This document shows positions 7,472-20,736 of a stretch of DNA of 38,803 bases, piece after piece (position 1 is the stretch's first letter; the number at the start of each line of letters is the position of its first letter). The position numbers and the translations under genes were made by a program. The notes below the pieces were generated by a model. It was not told where the DNA came from. It searched no databases and was given only the letters and a program-made list of their open reading frames with translations. The DNA comes from Trueperaceae bacterium (GTDB taxonomy: Bacteria; Deinococcota; Deinococci; Deinococcales; Trueperaceae): NCBI GenBank assembly GCA_030147925.1, contig JASBUK010000143.1, positions 1 to 38,803 of the forward strand, given 5' to 3'.

Positions 7472-8927
7472 TAGCGCTCAGCTCCTTTAAGCAGCACAGT
7501 CTCGGTCATCTGCACCTCCAGTTGCGTGCTTAGCAGTTGTGATTGTTCTTCTATTCGTTCCAGTTGGGGTTGGGGGGCAAGCCCGAGCCAGAGAATGCCG
7601 ACGACAATCGGCACCAGCACCAAGAGCTCGAGCCCTGCTAATTCACGCACCGCCCCGTGTTCCTCACGGCCCTGGTAAAGTCGCTGGTAGAGATTGACAC
7701 CATAAACACCAGCGGCAATAACCGCTAGAGTGGCAAAGGCCGCCAGATAAGGATTGTTTTGATACGCACCCAAAAGACTCATGAATTCACCAGGAAAGTT
7801 AGCCAAACCGGGCACACCAATGCTGGCAAAAAGCACAAACAAAGTCAGTGCGGCCATAGCAGGAGCGCTCTTGGCCAAACCGCCAAAATTCGAGAGGTCG
7901 AAACTGCCCTTGCGGTCAAAGAGCATCCCGCTTATCAAGAACATGCCCCCGGTGGAAACCATCTGGGCGGCAAGCAAATAAATCGCTCCGTTAAGCCCGG
8001 CCAGATGCAGGCCAAAGAGACCCACCCCCACTATCCCCATGTGCGAGAGCGAAGCATAGGCCAAGAGGCGCTTAAAGTGGCTTTGTGAGGTGGCTATCAG
8101 CGCGGCGTAGACCGCAGTAAAGGCCGCCAGCGCCAGCAAGATAGGCGCAATCAGCGTAGCGGCAGCCGGCAAGAGTGGTAATGCCCAGGCAAAAAAGCCC
8201 CAAGCGCCGACTTTATAAAGCGTCCCCGCTACATCAGCAGCACCGGAACTATGATTCTGCTCGTGGAAATCAGGTAACCAGGCATGAAGCGGCCACAAGG
8301 GCAACTTAACGGCGAAAGCCAGCGTAAAACCAATAAACAACCAGACTTGAGTCCGCAGGGCCAACTGTGGTGTCACCGCCAGCAAGTCAGCCAGCTGATA
8401 GCTGGCCGCACCCGAAAGCGGTTTGATGGCTAAAATAGCCAGCAGCATGAGCAGCGAGCCGGTCATGGCGTAGATCATGTATTTCATTACCGCCGCGCGA
8501 CGTTCGCCACCACCCCAAATACCTAGCATAAAGAGGCTGGGGATAAGCGTTGCCTCCCAAAAGAGGTAAAAAAGCACCAGGTCTTTGGCCAAAAAGATGC
8601 CGTTTAGACCCGTCTGCATAGCCAGCAGCAAAGCGATAAAAGCCCCGCCGCGCCGCTCGACCTTTAGACCGGCATAAAGCACCGTAGGAATCATGACCAG
8701 GGCGGCTACGGGAACCAGCACGGCTGCCGCTCCTGCAGGATTAAGCGCAAAATAAACGCCAAAACCAGGAATCCAGGGTACTGCCACCCCACTGTCACCG
8801 GGCAAAAAGAGCGCTACAACAAAGGTCAGGATGGTTCCGGCCAGTGCCAGCGCACGCTTAGCCTGCGCCTGAGCCGTGAAAGACAGCAGTAGCGCCGTCA
8901 CTAAGGGTAAGAAAAGTGCTGCTAAGG

Positions 8928-8931
<4 letters not shown>
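7471..8931 (-). CDS. nuoM: NADH-quinone oxidoreductase subunit M
   Basis: This antiporter-like proton-pumping subunit of complex I has 486 aa from the ATG at 8931. The open frame extends further upstream to 9024, but that extension is a polar shadow of nuoL; the ATG at 8931 forms an ATGA overlap with the nuoL stop and begins a proper hydrophobic helix (MTLAALFLPLVTALLLSF). The channel glutamate is in FYLFWEATLIPSLFMLG, and the TM7/8 segment is in VKLPLWPLHAWLPDFHEQNHS. About 14 transmembrane helices. Confidence 0.95.
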
Positions 8932-10861
<1,930 letters not shown>

Positions 10862-10865
<4 letters not shown>

Positions 10866-11182
10866 AGGCGCACCTCATGAAGAGTATCGACATCGGTACT
10901 GCTGCGGTAGCGGAAAATGGCCACCAAAATTCCTAAGCCCACCGCCACTTCGGCGGCGGCAATCGCCAGGATGATAAAGACCGCTGCCTGACCGGAAAGC
11001 GCCACAGCCGCACCAGCCGCCGCCCACTGTCGCGCAAAGGCAACCAGGGCCAAATTGGCGGCATTGAGCATCAACTCAACCGATAAAAAGATCATTATGG
11101 CGCTGCGGCGTGTCAGCACGCCTACCGCACCAATAGCAAAAATAATAGCGCTTAGCGCTACGTAATACTCAGTGGCAACCAT
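10862..11182 (-). CDS. nuoK: NADH-quinone oxidoreductase subunit K
   Basis: The 106-aa subunit has three transmembrane helices. The two conserved membrane glutamates are visible, in [14 protein letters not shown] and [15 protein letters not shown]; they lie in the central hydrophilic axis of complex I. AAGGAAG lies 5 bases before the ATG. The gene is separated from nuoJ by 74 bp, one of the few non-overlapping junctions of the operon, and it overlaps nuoL by 4 bp. Confidence 0.95.
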
Positions 11183-11256
11183 ATTCGGCTTCCTTTAACA
11201 GGGCTACTAAAAGTTGACGAGCCTCAATAACTTGCATTACTAAGTTCAGATTAGTT

Positions 11257-11793
11257 CTAGACACCACTTAACTCCCGCTCGTCTTTGGCTGTTTGAGTAG
11301 CTTTACGCTGCACCAAACTCACCGCGCCAATAATGCCCGTTAAAAGCAGCACTCCGACCAGTTGAAAGGCTAAGACGAAGTCGTTAAACAGCGCCTCGCC
11401 TATAGCGGCTGCCCCGCCACCGGCCAAAGCCTCGCTCATTAGTTCGGCATTGGGCAGTTCGCGTGGGCTTAAAAAAGCCGTAGCGGCTATGGCCCCCGCT
11501 GCTAACAGCGCCGTCAGATAGGCGACAATTTGCATCCAGCGGAAGTGGGGCTGCGGCTGATCACCCTGAATATTGAGCAGCATGATGACAAAGAGGAAAA
11601 GCACCATGATTGCCCCGGCATAAACTATGACCTGAATGGCGGCCAAAAAGTGCGCCTGTAGCGTCACATAGGTTACCGCTAAGGTCAGCAGGGTGGCTAC
11701 CAGCGACAAGGCCGCGTGCACCGGCTGTTTGAGGGTAATAACGCCCACGGCCCCCACAATCATCAAGACCGATAAGACTACAAAGGTCAGCAT
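11257..11793 (-). CDS. nuoJ: NADH-quinone oxidoreductase subunit J
   Basis: This 178-aa, five-helix membrane subunit carries the characteristic TM3 segment VIVYAGAIMVLFLFVIMLLN, which forms the pi-bulge region linked to coupling in complex I. The start codon shares one base with the nuoI stop (TGATG), so translation is coupled. A 74-bp gap follows before nuoK. Helices 4 and 5 are separated by an Ala/Gly-rich loop (about 115-135). Confidence 0.94.
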   Translation of the reverse strand: MLTFVVLSVLMIVGAVGVITLKQPVHAALSLVATLLTLAVTYVTLQAHFLAAIQVIVYAGAIMVLFLFVIMLLNIQGDQPQPHFRWMQIVAYLTALLAAGAIAATAFLSPRELPNAELMSEALAGGGAAAIGEALFNDFVLAFQLVGVLLLTGIIGAVSLVQRKATQTAKDERELSGV

Positions 11794-12317
11794 CAGTAAT
11801 CGACCCCCTCTAATTCGGGGCGAGGGCCAGCCTTAAAACCCAGCTTGACATCTTCGTTTTTAGCCTGGGCCTCGCGGCGCTGCCACTTGCTGCCCTTAGT
11901 GCCTACTAACATGTCCTCTTTACCGTAGACAAAGTCCGGATATCTAAAATCGGCTAATTCAAACTCGTGACCAAGCACAATAGCACCTGTGGGACAGGCT
12001 TCTTCACACATGCCGCAAAAGATGCAGCGCAGCATGTTGATTTCGTAAATCTTGGCGTAGCGCTCACCCGGCGAAGTTGGATCGTTCGGATCGTTTTCAG
12101 CGGCCTCGACATAAATGGCATAAGCCGGACAGGCCGCCGCGCAGAGGCTACAGCCAATGCATTTTTCTAAGCCACTCGGGTGACGCAGCAAGTGATGACG
12201 CCCTCTAAAACGCGGCTTTATATCCACAGGCTCATCGGGGTAGCGCACCGTCACCGGTTTTTTGAACAGGTGACCAAGCGTAACCCCCATGCCCTTGGCG
12301 ATATCCAGCACACTCAT
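11793..12317 (-). CDS. nuoI: NADH-quinone oxidoreductase subunit I (two [4Fe-4S] clusters)
   Basis: The 174-aa ferredoxin-like subunit passes electrons from NuoG to NuoB through clusters N6a and N6b. Both CxxCxxCxxxCP motifs are complete: Cys53, 56, 59, 63 ([12 protein letters not shown]) and Cys98, 101, 104, 108 ([12 protein letters not shown]). An extra hydrophilic C-terminal tail of about 55 residues follows the second motif. It lies 78 bp after nuoH, and its ATG is preceded by GGAGGTGC. Confidence 0.96.
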   Translation of the reverse strand: MSVLDIAKGMGVTLGHLFKKPVTVRYPDEPVDIKPRFRGRHHLLRHPSGLEKCIGCSLCAAACPAYAIYVEAAENDPNDPTSPGERYAKIYEINMLRCIFCGMCEEACPTGAIVLGHEFELADFRYPDFVYGKEDMLVGTKGSKWQRREAQAKNEDVKLGFKAGPRPELEGVDY

Positions 12318-12395
12318 AAAGCACCTCCGCTGCGGTTATAAGCTGTGATTCTGAGCTTAAAACTAAAGCTTAAATCTTTAATTAACTTGTAGCCC

Positions 12396-13406
12396 TTAAA
12401 GAACAAAGGCGATCACCGCCCCGGTCACGATGGCGCTGAGCATGGCCAATTCAAAGAGCCAAATCCAGCCAAAACGCATCAGCTGGTCATAGCGCAAACG
12501 TGGCAAAGTCGCCCGCAGCCAGATAAAGAGGAACATAAAAATCGCCATCTTTAAAATCAGCCAGATAAAAGGCCATTCGGAAATGCCGGGCACGACTGCG
12601 TCTAAAAAACGTGGCCCGCGCCAACCACCTAAAAACAGCGTGCTGATAAAGGCCGCGCCGGTCATCATGTTGACGTACTCGGCCATCTGAAACAGCGCCC
12701 ATTTGATGCTCGAGTACTCGGTGAGGTAACCCGCAACGATTTCCTGCTCGGCTTCGGGTAGGTCAAAGGGCGTGCGGTTGACCTCGGCAATGGCCGAGAT
12801 CAGAAAGGTGACAAAGGCCACCGGCTGCAACAAGATCAGCAGGTAAGCGCCGGACTGATAATCGACAATTTCGCGCAGGTTCAAAGTGCCGGTGATCATG
12901 ATGAGGCCCAGCACCGACAAACCCAAGCCCATCTCATAGCTGATCATCTGGGCCGAGGAGCGCAGACTGCCCAGAAGCGAATACTTGCTGTTGCTGGCCC
13001 AGCCCGCCAAAAAGACACCGTAAACCCCCATGCTGGTAGCGGCAAAGACATAGAGCAGGCCGATGTCTAGGTCTACGATCCAGGGGTTGAAGCCAAAAAA
13101 GCTCCCCGCCGGACCAGCAGGAATGGCCCCAAAGGCACTCAGGGCAAAGGTGATGCTGATAAAGGGCGCCAGAAAGTAGACAAATTTATCCGCCGCCGAT
13201 ACCACGATATCCTCTTTAAAAACTGACTTAATAGCATCAGCAATGGGTTGCAGCAAGCCAAAAGGCCCCACGCGATTAGGGCCGAAGCGGTGCTGCATAC
13301 GTCCCAGCAGACGGCGTTCAATCAAAGTCATGTAGGCAAAGGCCCCCAGCAACACCAGCACTAAAAGCAGGGCTTTTAAGAAGGTGATGAGCAGCGAGTC
13401 TATCAT
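12396..13406 (-). CDS. nuoH: NADH-quinone oxidoreductase subunit H
   Basis: The 336-aa membrane subunit lines the quinone chamber at the junction of the two arms. The conserved N-terminal block [15 protein letters not shown] and the acidic loop [18 protein letters not shown] (quinone-site carboxylates) are present. Eight transmembrane helices are predicted. The start shares one base with the nuoG stop (TGATG). Confidence 0.95.
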   Translation of the reverse strand: MIDSLLITFLKALLLVLVLLGAFAYMTLIERRLLGRMQHRFGPNRVGPFGLLQPIADAIKSVFKEDIVVSAADKFVYFLAPFISITFALSAFGAIPAGPAGSFFGFNPWIVDLDIGLLYVFAATSMGVYGVFLAGWASNSKYSLLGSLRSSAQMISYEMGLGLSVLGLIMITGTLNLREIVDYQSGAYLLILLQPVAFVTFLISAIAEVNRTPFDLPEAEQEIVAGYLTEYSSIKWALFQMAEYVNMMTGAAFISTLFLGGWRGPRFLDAVVPGISEWPFIWLILKMAIFMFLFIWLRATLPRLRYDQLMRFGWIWLFELAMLSAIVTGAVIAFVL

Positions 13407-15868
13407 CAGGCCAGCACCTCCGCTACAGCAGCTTTGATCAGTTTAGTAGGCTCGAGCCAAAGCAAAGCCGCAGGCTGTTCGGGTAAAGCGGGCAAGAGCA
13501 TAAGACCAACAGGAACCGCTTCGCTACGCTTGATTACGGCCTGACGCTCGATCCCTTGCAACTCGAAAGCAACCACATCACCGTCATTTAAGTCTTGAGC
13601 TACCGCGTCTGCTGGGTTTAGGCGCAAAGCAGCGTCACCATAAACCGCATGAAGGTGGGCATTACGGCTTAGTTGCTCGTGCCTGATCATGCTTGGGGTG
13701 AGCAGCAGATTACCCTCTAGTTCATAACTTTCCTTGAGCTTGAACTTACTGGCGGCTTTGGCCTTGGCTGGCGAGAGATAACCTTCTTCAGATAGTTCGC
13801 TTAAATCAAGCTGCAAGCGTTTTTTCAGCAGTCGGCGGGCACTGCGCACGCTGCGGCCTTCTAAGCGTGTACCCATGGTCTCACCCAAAAACTTGACCAA
13901 TCCGCAAAAGTCCTCGGACTGGCCGTTTTCTACCGGGGCGGGTTTTAGCGGCAGGTAACGCCCTTCTAAGTTGACCACCGTACCTTCTTTTTCATAAGCG
14001 GTTTTTGCGGGCAAAACCACGTGGGCCAGCTCAGTCGTGGCGTTGGCAAAGCTGTCATGGACGACTAATAGCTCGAGCTCTTTTAACGCCTTAGCTGCCT
14101 CGGCATCTTTAGCGACATCTAGACCGGAAACAATCAGCGCCTTGGCGCTGCCGCGCAGCATCTCTTGAACGCTGTAACGCGCGTGGCTGGGCAAGACAGC
14201 AAGCGCTTCTAAACCATAGGAATTGGCCATGGGGCCAATAGCCAGCAGCTTCGCCCCGACGGCCTTGGCCAGGGCCTGGACGGCATTGCTGGCTTCTGAT
14301 GCGGCCAGCACAAAAGCGCCATAGATAATCACCGGGTTTTTAGCTCCACTCAGCCGCTTCAGCAAGTCATTGAGTTGCTCAGGGCTCGAGCCCAAGCGCA
14401 TCGCAGCTTCTTCGCTTATTTCCCCCTCGCCGTTAGCGGCTTGCAGCAATGATGCCAATAACTCCACTTCGGTACCGGCGGGATAAGTCAGCGTGCTACC
14501 GGCATGTTTCATGAGGTCACAGCGATAGGGCGAAGCCACCGTGAGAATCTCACGCTGTCTGGGCATACGTTCTTTTAGCCGCAGATCGGCCAAGGGCACT
14601 CCGTGCGGCATGAGTTCCGGCGGAGTCACGCCTTTTAGTGCCTCTTTGATACGCAGATCGACTATGGGCGCTTCCTCGCTGACATCGCCCAGTACCAAGA
14701 TAGCGTCGCTGGTAGCAACGTCATTGAGCGTAGCCCGTACACCCTGCGGGATGACTGAGGCCGCCAGACGCGGGAAGTGGTCAAGCTGCCCGGTCTCAAG
14801 TTGCGCGGCCAGTGCCTTGGCGGCAACGCCTTCTTCCAAAGTCGCATCGGCGCGCAGGATAATGCCCGTTTCTTTGGCCCCCAAGTCGGCTAGTTTGTCA
14901 TTGATAAAAGCCGCTGCCTCTTCCCAGGTGCTGGGCGTTAATTTACCGTCACGACGAATCAGCGGCGTTTTTAGGCGTTCGTCGGCATCAACATATTCGT
15001 GACCAAAACGCCCGCCGTCGCAAATCCAGTCGTTGTTGACCTGGGTGTTGCGCGCGGCTTTGATGCGTTCGATGCGCCCGGTGCGGGCGTCTATGGTAAT
15101 GGCGCAGCCCACCGCACAATCTAAACAACTGCTGCGGGTGTGGTCGTACTCCCAGTTGCGTCCTCTGAAACGGCTGGTGCTGTCCAAAAGCGCTCCCACC
15201 GGGCAAAAGTCGGTGATGTTGCCGGTAAAATTGCTCGGCAAACCATCTTCGAGCGTACCGATATAACTGTGAACGCCCCGCTCGATAAAGTCCAGCACCT
15301 CGTCACCGGGGATTTCTTCAAAATAACGTACACAGCGCTTGCAGTGGATACAGCGTTCGCGGTCTAAGGTAATGAGTTCAGAGAGCGCATGGTGTTTTTC
15401 CTGATGTCGCTTGTCAAAGACAAAGCGCGACTGACCGGCACCGTATTCATAAGCGCGGTCTTGCAATTCACAGGCGCCACCCTTGTCACAAGTGGGGCAA
15501 TCCAGCGGGTGGTTTACCAGGGTGAACTCGATCATGCCGTTCTGGGCGTCTTTCACCTCTTTGGAGAGGGTGTCTATGACCATTCCCTCCATGATGGCGG
15601 TAGTGCAACTGGCCATTAAATTAGGGAAGAAAAATATCTTGGGCTCGCCCGTCTGCTCGTCTATGATCCACTCGCCACTGTCACGGTCTTTACGCGGCGC
15701 ACCAATTTTGGCTAAACACATGCGACAAGCCCCAATAGGCGACATATATTCCTGTGAGCAGAAATAAGGCACATCGTAGCCAGCGGCAAAGATCGCATCG
15801 ATGGCCGAGGTGCCTGCTTTCAGCTCGAGCTCAGCATCGTTTACTTTTACTTTCATAGCCTTATTCAC
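13406..15868 (-). CDS. nuoG: NADH-quinone oxidoreductase subunit G (Nqo3 type, with N7 ligands)
   Basis: The 820-aa peripheral subunit holds the iron-sulfur relay. From the GTG start, ligands for the [2Fe-2S] cluster are Cys37, 48, 51 and 88; for the His-coordinated cluster N5, His120 and Cys124, 127, 133; for N4, Cys173, 176, 179 and 222. A fourth set, Cys248, 251, 255 and 283, matches the extra off-pathway cluster N7 known from Thermus and E. coli. The rest is a degenerate molybdopterin oxidoreductase domain. The start is uncertain: the GTG at 15868 overlaps the end of nuoF in an 8-base GTGAATAA junction identical to that of nuoC/nuoD, while an ATG four codons later lies just after the nuoF stop. 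Confidence 0.93.
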   Translation of the reverse strand: MNKAMKVKVNDAELELKAGTSAIDAIFAAGYDVPYFCSQEYMSPIGACRMCLAKIGAPRKDRDSGEWIIDEQTGEPKIFFFPNLMASCTTAIMEGMVIDTLSKEVKDAQNGMIEFTLVNHPLDCPTCDKGGACELQDRAYEYGAGQSRFVFDKRHQEKHHALSELITLDRERCIHCKRCVRYFEEIPGDEVLDFIERGVHSYIGTLEDGLPSNFTGNITDFCPVGALLDSTSRFRGRNWEYDHTRSSCLDCAVGCAITIDARTGRIERIKAARNTQVNNDWICDGGRFGHEYVDADERLKTPLIRRDGKLTPSTWEEAAAFINDKLADLGAKETGIILRADATLEEGVAAKALAAQLETGQLDHFPRLAASVIPQGVRATLNDVATSDAILVLGDVSEEAPIVDLRIKEALKGVTPPELMPHGVPLADLRLKERMPRQREILTVASPYRCDLMKHAGSTLTYPAGTEVELLASLLQAANGEGEISEEAAMRLGSSPEQLNDLLKRLSGAKNPVIIYGAFVLAASEASNAVQALAKAVGAKLLAIGPMANSYGLEALAVLPSHARYSVQEMLRGSAKALIVSGLDVAKDAEAAKALKELELLVVHDSFANATTELAHVVLPAKTAYEKEGTVVNLEGRYLPLKPAPVENGQSEDFCGLVKFLGETMGTRLEGRSVRSARRLLKKRLQLDLSELSEEGYLSPAKAKAASKFKLKESYELEGNLLLTPSMIRHEQLSRNAHLHAVYGDAALRLNPADAVAQDLNDGDVVAFELQGIERQAVIKRSEAVPVGLMLLPALPEQPAALLWLEPTKLIKAAVAEVLA

Positions 15869-17201
15869 TCCACCAATCCGACTTGCTGTACATCGGCTTG
15901 CCGTTTTTTATCAAATACTCGTATTCACCGCGGAAGTGCTCGATGCTCGACTGAACCGGCCCCAAGCAGGCATCTGCCAGCGGACAGAAGGCCTTGCCCC
16001 TGATCTTATCGGCCATATCCTCAATCAGTTCGATATCACCCTCCTGACCAAAGCCCTTAACCAGCTTCTGATAAATCTTGACCATCCAGCCGGCTATACC
16101 CTCGCGGCAGGGCGTGCACTTGCCGCAAGACTCATGGGCGTAAAAACGCACCAGATTCCAGGTGGCGTTGACAATGCACTTTTCCGTAGGGATGAGGATC
16201 ACGCCGCCGGTACCCAACATCGAGCCTTTTGTAGCGATTGAACCGTAGTCCATGGGGGTATCTAAGTGTTCGTCGTCAAAGGGCAGCATGGGCGTGCTCG
16301 AGCCCCCCGGGATAATTGCCTTTATAGCCATGGTGGGGCCACCGGCCAAATCGTAAATCAGTTCGCGAAAGCTAGCGCCCATGGGCATTTCGTAGACTCC
16401 CGGGCGCTCGACCGAGCCGCTGATCTGATAGAGCTTATTGCCCTTAGAGTCATCGGTGCCCATCGAAGAAAACCAGTCGGCGCCGTTGTTGATGATATGC
16501 ACCACGCTGGCTAAGCTGGTCACGTTGTTGATGGTGGTGGGCAGACCGTAAACACCCGCCTGTGCCGGAAAGGGCGGTTTTAAACGCGGGTTGGCCCGCA
16601 GCCCTTCAAAGGAGTTCATCAGGGCGGTCTCCTCGCCGCAGATATAGGCCCCGGCGCCCCGGTGCAAGATTACGTCAAAGTCAAAGCCGGACTCAAAGAT
16701 ATTACTGCCCAGATAACCGGCTTGCCGCGCTTCTGCAACAGCTTGCTTTAGCCGCTGATAGCCCTGATAATACTCCCCGCGAATGTAAATCACGCCCTTG
16801 CTGGCGCCAATGGCGTAGCCACCAATTAAAAGACCTTCGATTAGCTGATGCGGGTCGTCTTCGAGGATGTAGCGATCTTTAAACGAACCCGGCTCAGACT
16901 CATCAGCATTGCAGACCAAAAAGCGCTGGCGACCATCCACCGGCGGCATAAACGACCACTTTACACCGGTGGGAAAACCCGCCCCACCGCGGCCACGCAG
17001 CCCCGAAGCCTTGACCTCGTTAATGATCTCACTTGGCTGCATAGTCAGAGCCTTTTGCGCCGCCTGGTAGCCACCATGACCCAGGTAGTAAGAAAGTGTC
17101 CAGGAGTTTTTTACCCCCACATGCTCGTACATGCTGACCTTAAAACGCGGGTCTTTGCGGCTGGTAATTTGCTGGGGCGCCTCCATCACGACTTCGCTCA
17201 C
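15861..17201 (-). CDS. nuoF: NADH-quinone oxidoreductase subunit F (FMN and NADH site)
   Basis: The 446-aa catalytic subunit oxidises NADH via FMN. The FMN/NADH-binding glycine motif [10 protein letters not shown] is at 70-79, and [13 protein letters not shown] lies at 183-195. The ligands of cluster N3 are Cys359, 362, 365 (CGKCTPC) and Cys406. The start is GTG, preceded by GGGGGTG at suitable spacing. It pairs with NuoE to form the NADH dehydrogenase module; a 61-bp gap separates it from nuoE. Confidence 0.96.
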   Translation of the reverse strand: MSEVVMEAPQQITSRKDPRFKVSMYEHVGVKNSWTLSYYLGHGGYQAAQKALTMQPSEIINEVKASGLRGRGGAGFPTGVKWSFMPPVDGRQRFLVCNADESEPGSFKDRYILEDDPHQLIEGLLIGGYAIGASKGVIYIRGEYYQGYQRLKQAVAEARQAGYLGSNIFESGFDFDVILHRGAGAYICGEETALMNSFEGLRANPRLKPPFPAQAGVYGLPTTINNVTSLASVVHIINNGADWFSSMGTDDSKGNKLYQISGSVERPGVYEMPMGASFRELIYDLAGGPTMAIKAIIPGGSSTPMLPFDDEHLDTPMDYGSIATKGSMLGTGGVILIPTEKCIVNATWNLVRFYAHESCGKCTPCREGIAGWMVKIYQKLVKGFGQEGDIELIEDMADKIRGKAFCPLADACLGPVQSSIEHFRGEYEYLIKNGKPMYSKSDWWSE

Positions 17202-17262
17202 CGTTCACCCCCTAAAACAGGCAAATAAGTATTTATGGAGCGAAGCCCATGTCTTAATATCT

Positions 17263-17838
17263 TCATGATTCGCTCTCTATCTGAGCTTTTTCTGCACTGA
17301 CATTATCGCCGCCGCGCTCGAGCCATGGCTCGGGCAGTTCATCGCGGCGCAGCGCCGCTAAGACTTCTTTGCAACGCGAACGCGTCATGCGCTCGTAATA
17401 GACATCATTTACCTGCAGGACCGGTGCGGTGCCACAAGAGCCCAAACACTCCACCTTCTGCAGGCTAAAAAGCCCGTCGCGGTCGGTTTCACCATTGACG
17501 ATACCTAACTCTTCGACTAACCAGTCATACATTTGATCCGAACCAGCTAAAGAGCAAGACAGCGTCGAGCAAACCTGCAAATGATACTTGCCCAACGGCT
17601 GCTCGTGATAGGTCGAATAAAAGCTCATCACGCCTTTCACTTCGGTGGCATGCAGACCTAAAATCCCGGCAATCTCCTCGACGCGGGCTTCGCTGACATG
17701 GCGCTCGGAGCGCTGCACTTCCCAGAGCAGCGGCATCACAGCGCTGCGGCGACCATAGTCTGGGTAGCGGTTTAAGATTTCCGCTAACAGCTCTTTTTTA
17801 TCTTCAAAAAAGGGTCTAATCGTTTCAAGTTCAATCAT
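17263..17838 (-). CDS. nuoE: NADH-quinone oxidoreductase subunit E ([2Fe-2S] N1a)
   Basis: The 191-aa thioredoxin-fold subunit binds cluster N1a with Cys90, Cys95 (CSTLSC) and Cys131, Cys135 (CLGSC), the family's Cx4C...Cx3C pattern. The ATG at 17838 is preferred over an in-frame TTG one codon upstream. The last 20-25 residues form an acidic, probably flexible tail beyond the family core. It lies 24 bp after nuoD. Confidence 0.95.
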   Translation of the reverse strand: MIELETIRPFFEDKKELLAEILNRYPDYGRRSAVMPLLWEVQRSERHVSEARVEEIAGILGLHATEVKGVMSFYSTYHEQPLGKYHLQVCSTLSCSLAGSDQMYDWLVEELGIVNGETDRDGLFSLQKVECLGSCGTAPVLQVNDVYYERMTRSRCKEVLAALRRDELPEPWLERGGDNVSAEKAQIESES

Positions 17839-17862
17839 CAAAATATCCCTCAGTTGTCAAGC

Positions 17863-19086
17863 TTACTTATCCACGTCTCCCAAAACCGGGTCTAGGCTGG
17901 CGATATTCACCACCATGTCGGCAAATAAGCCCCCAACACAGGCGGGCTCGAGCGATTGTAAGTTAATCAAGCTGGGCACTCGCACCTTGACGCGGTAAGG
18001 CATGCTGCCGCCGTCACTGATAAGGTAGTAACCCAACTCACCACGAGCGCTTTCGGTGGGCACATAGACTTCGCCCCGGGGTGGGTGGAAGCCTTCGGTA
18101 ACCAGTTTGAAATGAAAGATAACCGCCTCCATCGAGTTTTCTAACTCACTTCTGGGCGGCAAGCTGATGCGGCGATCCGGGTCTTTGACCGGGCCGGGCT
18201 CGAGCCTATCTAAAGCCTGCTCGATGATTCTTAAGCTTTCGCTCATCTCCTCGAAACGCACCATAAAGCGGGCGTAGGCGTCCCCCTGCTTAGAAGCGGG
18301 CACCTCAAAGTCATATTGCTCATAACCGCTGTAGGGTTGCGCCTTGCGAAAGTCCAGCGGCACGCCACTGGCGCGCAAAGATGGTCCGGTTAAACCGTGT
18401 TCGAGCGCTTGCTCTTTGCTAATTACCCCGACGCCCTGAGTACGACTCAAAAAGATATCGTTTTTGGCAAACATAGTTGCGTACTGCTGAAGCATCCTGG
18501 GAAACTCGGCGATAAACTTGCGGGTAGCCGCTACGAATTCCTCGGGGATATCCCGGTACAAACCCCCGACCCGGAAGTAACCGTAGTTCATACGCACGCC
18601 GCTGACCATCTCAAAGAGGTCGAGGATGGTCTCACGCTCACGGAAGGTGTAAAAAAGCAACGTCAGCGCGCCCATGTCTAAAATGCCGGTGCCGATAAAG
18701 ACCAGATGGCTGGCAATGCGGTTTAGCTCGGTAAGAATCACCCTTATCTGCTGGGCTCGAGCCGGTACCTTGGCGTCAATCAGCTTCTCAGCAGAGAGCA
18801 CATAAGCCAGATCATGACCAAAACCATGTACATAATCCATGCGGTTGGAGTAGGTCACACACTGCTGATAGGTGCGATTTTCCATGGTCTTTTCAAAACC
18901 GGTATGCAGATAGCCAACTTGTGGCACGATGCGGGCAATGCGTTCGCCGTCAAGATCGACTACCAGCCGCAAGACGCCGTGAGTGCTCGGATGCTGCGGC
19001 CCGACATTGATGCGCATGTGTTTGGTTTCAAATTCGCCTCGTGGAGTGGTAGCGGAACCGGCATTGGCAGTCTTGTGATTATTCAC
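17863..19086 (-). CDS. nuoD: NADH-quinone oxidoreductase subunit D (49-kDa, quinone site)
   Basis: The 407-aa subunit forms the quinone pocket with NuoB. The N-terminal quinone-site loop [13 protein letters not shown] is intact, as is the C-terminal [16 protein letters not shown] block of the hydrogenase-like fold. NuoC and NuoD are separate genes here, unlike the fused form of enterobacteria. GTG is the likely start, preceded by a GGGGGTGACC ribosome binding site; the 8-base overlap with nuoC is GTGAATAA. Confidence 0.95.
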   Translation of the reverse strand: MNNHKTANAGSATTPRGEFETKHMRINVGPQHPSTHGVLRLVVDLDGERIARIVPQVGYLHTGFEKTMENRTYQQCVTYSNRMDYVHGFGHDLAYVLSAEKLIDAKVPARAQQIRVILTELNRIASHLVFIGTGILDMGALTLLFYTFRERETILDLFEMVSGVRMNYGYFRVGGLYRDIPEEFVAATRKFIAEFPRMLQQYATMFAKNDIFLSRTQGVGVISKEQALEHGLTGPSLRASGVPLDFRKAQPYSGYEQYDFEVPASKQGDAYARFMVRFEEMSESLRIIEQALDRLEPGPVKDPDRRISLPPRSELENSMEAVIFHFKLVTEGFHPPRGEVYVPTESARGELGYYLISDGGSMPYRVKVRVPSLINLQSLEPACVGGLFADMVVNIASLDPVLGDVDK

Positions 19087-19651
19087 CGCTGGTCACCCCC
19101 TTGCGCACGCCACCTTTCCAACCGGTCAGCCCTTTATCCTGCCCGGTCATGCCGGCGCGAAACGCTGCCGGGTCGAGAAATCTACCGTCGTCAAACAACG
19201 TCGGCGTCTCGCCAAGTGGGAAGTCCTTGCGGTGCGGGTGGCCGTCCAAATCTTCGGGGGTAAGCAGTTTGCGCAGGTCGGGATGTCCGGCAAATTCAAT
19301 GCCGAACATGTCATAGACTTCCCGCTCCATGAAACTAGCACCCCGCCATAAGTGGGTAATGGTGGGCAGCGTTTCTTTGTCGGCTAAGTTCACCCGGATA
19401 AAGAGCCGCTCATTGCTCAGAGTGCTGTAAAGATTGTAGGCCACCGTAAAACGCTTGCCCTGATGCCCGGGATAGCTGAGATAATCGATGCCAAAGATAT
19501 CGGAGAGCATGTCAAAACCGGCAGCCTTGGCCTGCGCCACGGCCTCGACGATATGACCGCGATCTACGCTGACGCTGATCATATCCTTAAATTCGGCGGG
19601 CTTGCCGGAAAGCTTTTTAAGGGACCTAAGCACTGTTTCAACAAGGCTCAT
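19079..19651 (-). CDS. nuoC: NADH-quinone oxidoreductase subunit C (30-kDa)
   Basis: This 190-aa structural subunit carries the family signature [20 protein letters not shown] followed by [20 protein letters not shown]. The frame is open back to a TTG at 19687, but the ATG at 19651, with AGAGG 6 bases upstream, gives the usual N-terminus ([11 protein letters not shown]). With this start, it begins 16 bp after the nuoB stop. Confidence 0.93.
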   Translation of the reverse strand: MSLVETVLRSLKKLSGKPAEFKDMISVSVDRGHIVEAVAQAKAAGFDMLSDIFGIDYLSYPGHQGKRFTVAYNLYSTLSNERLFIRVNLADKETLPTITHLWRGASFMEREVYDMFGIEFAGHPDLRKLLTPEDLDGHPHRKDFPLGETPTLFDDGRFLDPAAFRAGMTGQDKGLTGWKGGVRKGVTSGE

Positions 19652-19667
19652 ATCTTGCCTCTTTCTT

Positions 19668-20204
19668 TCATCTCGACCACCCCTCAATCACCGGCAGCTT
19701 GATGCCCCGTTCGTCAAAGGCTTCGCCGCGCACTTTTTTCTGTAACTGCAAAACGGCGTAAACCAGCGCCTCAGGACGAGGCGGACAACCGGGCACAAAG
19801 ATATCCACCGGCACGACCGAGTCTACATTTTGCACGATGGCGTAGTTGTTGAACATACCCCCAGAAGAAGCGCAAGCACCCATGGAAATCACCCACTTGG
19901 GGTCGGGCATCTGGTCATAAACGCGCCGCATTACCGGGGCCATCTTCTTGCTCAAGCGTCCGGCCACGATCAAGACGTCGGCCTGACGCGGCGAGGCCCG
20001 AAAGACCTCCGAACCAAAACGCGCCAAATCATTGCGGGCGTTAGTCGACTGCATCATTTCGATAGCACAGCAGGCCAAGCCGAAGGTAGCTGGCCACAAA
20101 CTGTTGCTGCGTCCCCAGGCCACCAGCTTCTCCAGCGAACTGAACAGGATGCCTTCGTTCTCAAGTTCTTGGACATCTTTGGTAAACAGATCGGTTAGTG
20201 CCAT
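19668..20204 (-). CDS. nuoB: NADH-quinone oxidoreductase subunit B (cluster N2)
   Basis: The 178-aa subunit binds the terminal [4Fe-4S] cluster N2 next to the quinone site. The tandem cysteines Cys45-Cys46 (GLACCAIEM), Cys111 (MGACASSGG) and Cys140 (VPGCPPRPE) are all present. No Shine-Dalgarno sequence precedes the ATG; the 137 bp before it contain a 28-bp tandem duplication, so nuoB may have its own promoter or leader. Confidence 0.96.
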   Translation of the reverse strand: MALTDLFTKDVQELENEGILFSSLEKLVAWGRSNSLWPATFGLACCAIEMMQSTNARNDLARFGSEVFRASPRQADVLIVAGRLSKKMAPVMRRVYDQMPDPKWVISMGACASSGGMFNNYAIVQNVDSVVPVDIFVPGCPPRPEALVYAVLQLQKKVRGEAFDERGIKLPVIEGWSR

Positions 20205-20253
20205 AATTTTGAAAGTTTTTAGTCCTTGCTAAGCAGGTTAATCAATATTGGTT

Positions 20254-20309
20254 TTTAGTAATTAGAAGGTTATAACCAATATTTAGTAATTAGAAGGTTA
20301 TAACCAATA
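20254..20309. repeat. 28-bp perfect tandem duplication between nuoA and nuoB
   Basis: Two identical 28-bp units, 20254-20281 and 20282-20309, abut exactly. Each contains the 10-bp palindrome GGTTATAACC and ends in CCAATA; an AATATTGG segment just upstream is its inverse. The region is much AT-richer than the surrounding nuo genes. It may be a regulator or attenuation site, or a neutral duplication. Confidence 0.85.
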
Positions 20310-20341
20310 TAGAGCCGCTAAGCAAAGGCCAATTACTCCTT

Positions 20342-20701
20342 TCATTTCCAGTTAAGAACACCCTTTTTAAGGATATAGAAGTAGCCAACGGCCAGGATAA
20401 TTACAAAGATAATAGCCTGGACAAATAAAAACTGTGGAGCCGCCTTGAATTTTATGGCCAGCGGATAAAAGAAAGCGGCCTCGATGTCAAAAATGATAAA
20501 CATCATCGCCACCAAATAAAAATGCACCGGAAAGCGCTCTCTGGCCGTGCCGATAGCCGGATTACCCGACTCATAAGCCGCCAGCTTTGCCTCGCTGGCC
20601 TTTTTGGGGCCAAGCAAACCACCGGCTATCAGAGCTAAAGCGCCAATTAGGCCAGCGGCAAGAAACATCATCAACAGATTTGCGTACAAGGGCTCGGACA
20701 A
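20342..20701 (-). CDS. nuoA: NADH-quinone oxidoreductase subunit A
   Basis: This 119-aa subunit with three transmembrane helices is the first gene of the nuo operon. The conserved loop is LAAYESGNPAIGTARERFPVHFY, followed by FDIEAAFFYPLA. Many homologs have Glu-Cys-Gly in the loop (the cysteine that reports the active/deactive state); here it is Glu-Ser-Gly. AAAGGAG lies 5 bases before the ATG. It is divergent from ctaA. Confidence 0.95.
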   Translation of the reverse strand: MSEPLYANLLMMFLAAGLIGALALIAGGLLGPKKASEAKLAAYESGNPAIGTARERFPVHFYLVAMMFIIFDIEAAFFYPLAIKFKAAPQFLFVQAIIFVIILAVGYFYILKKGVLNWK

Positions 20702-20736
20702 CTCCTTTCGGTTTTGTTTGTTCGCCTTGAAAGCAC

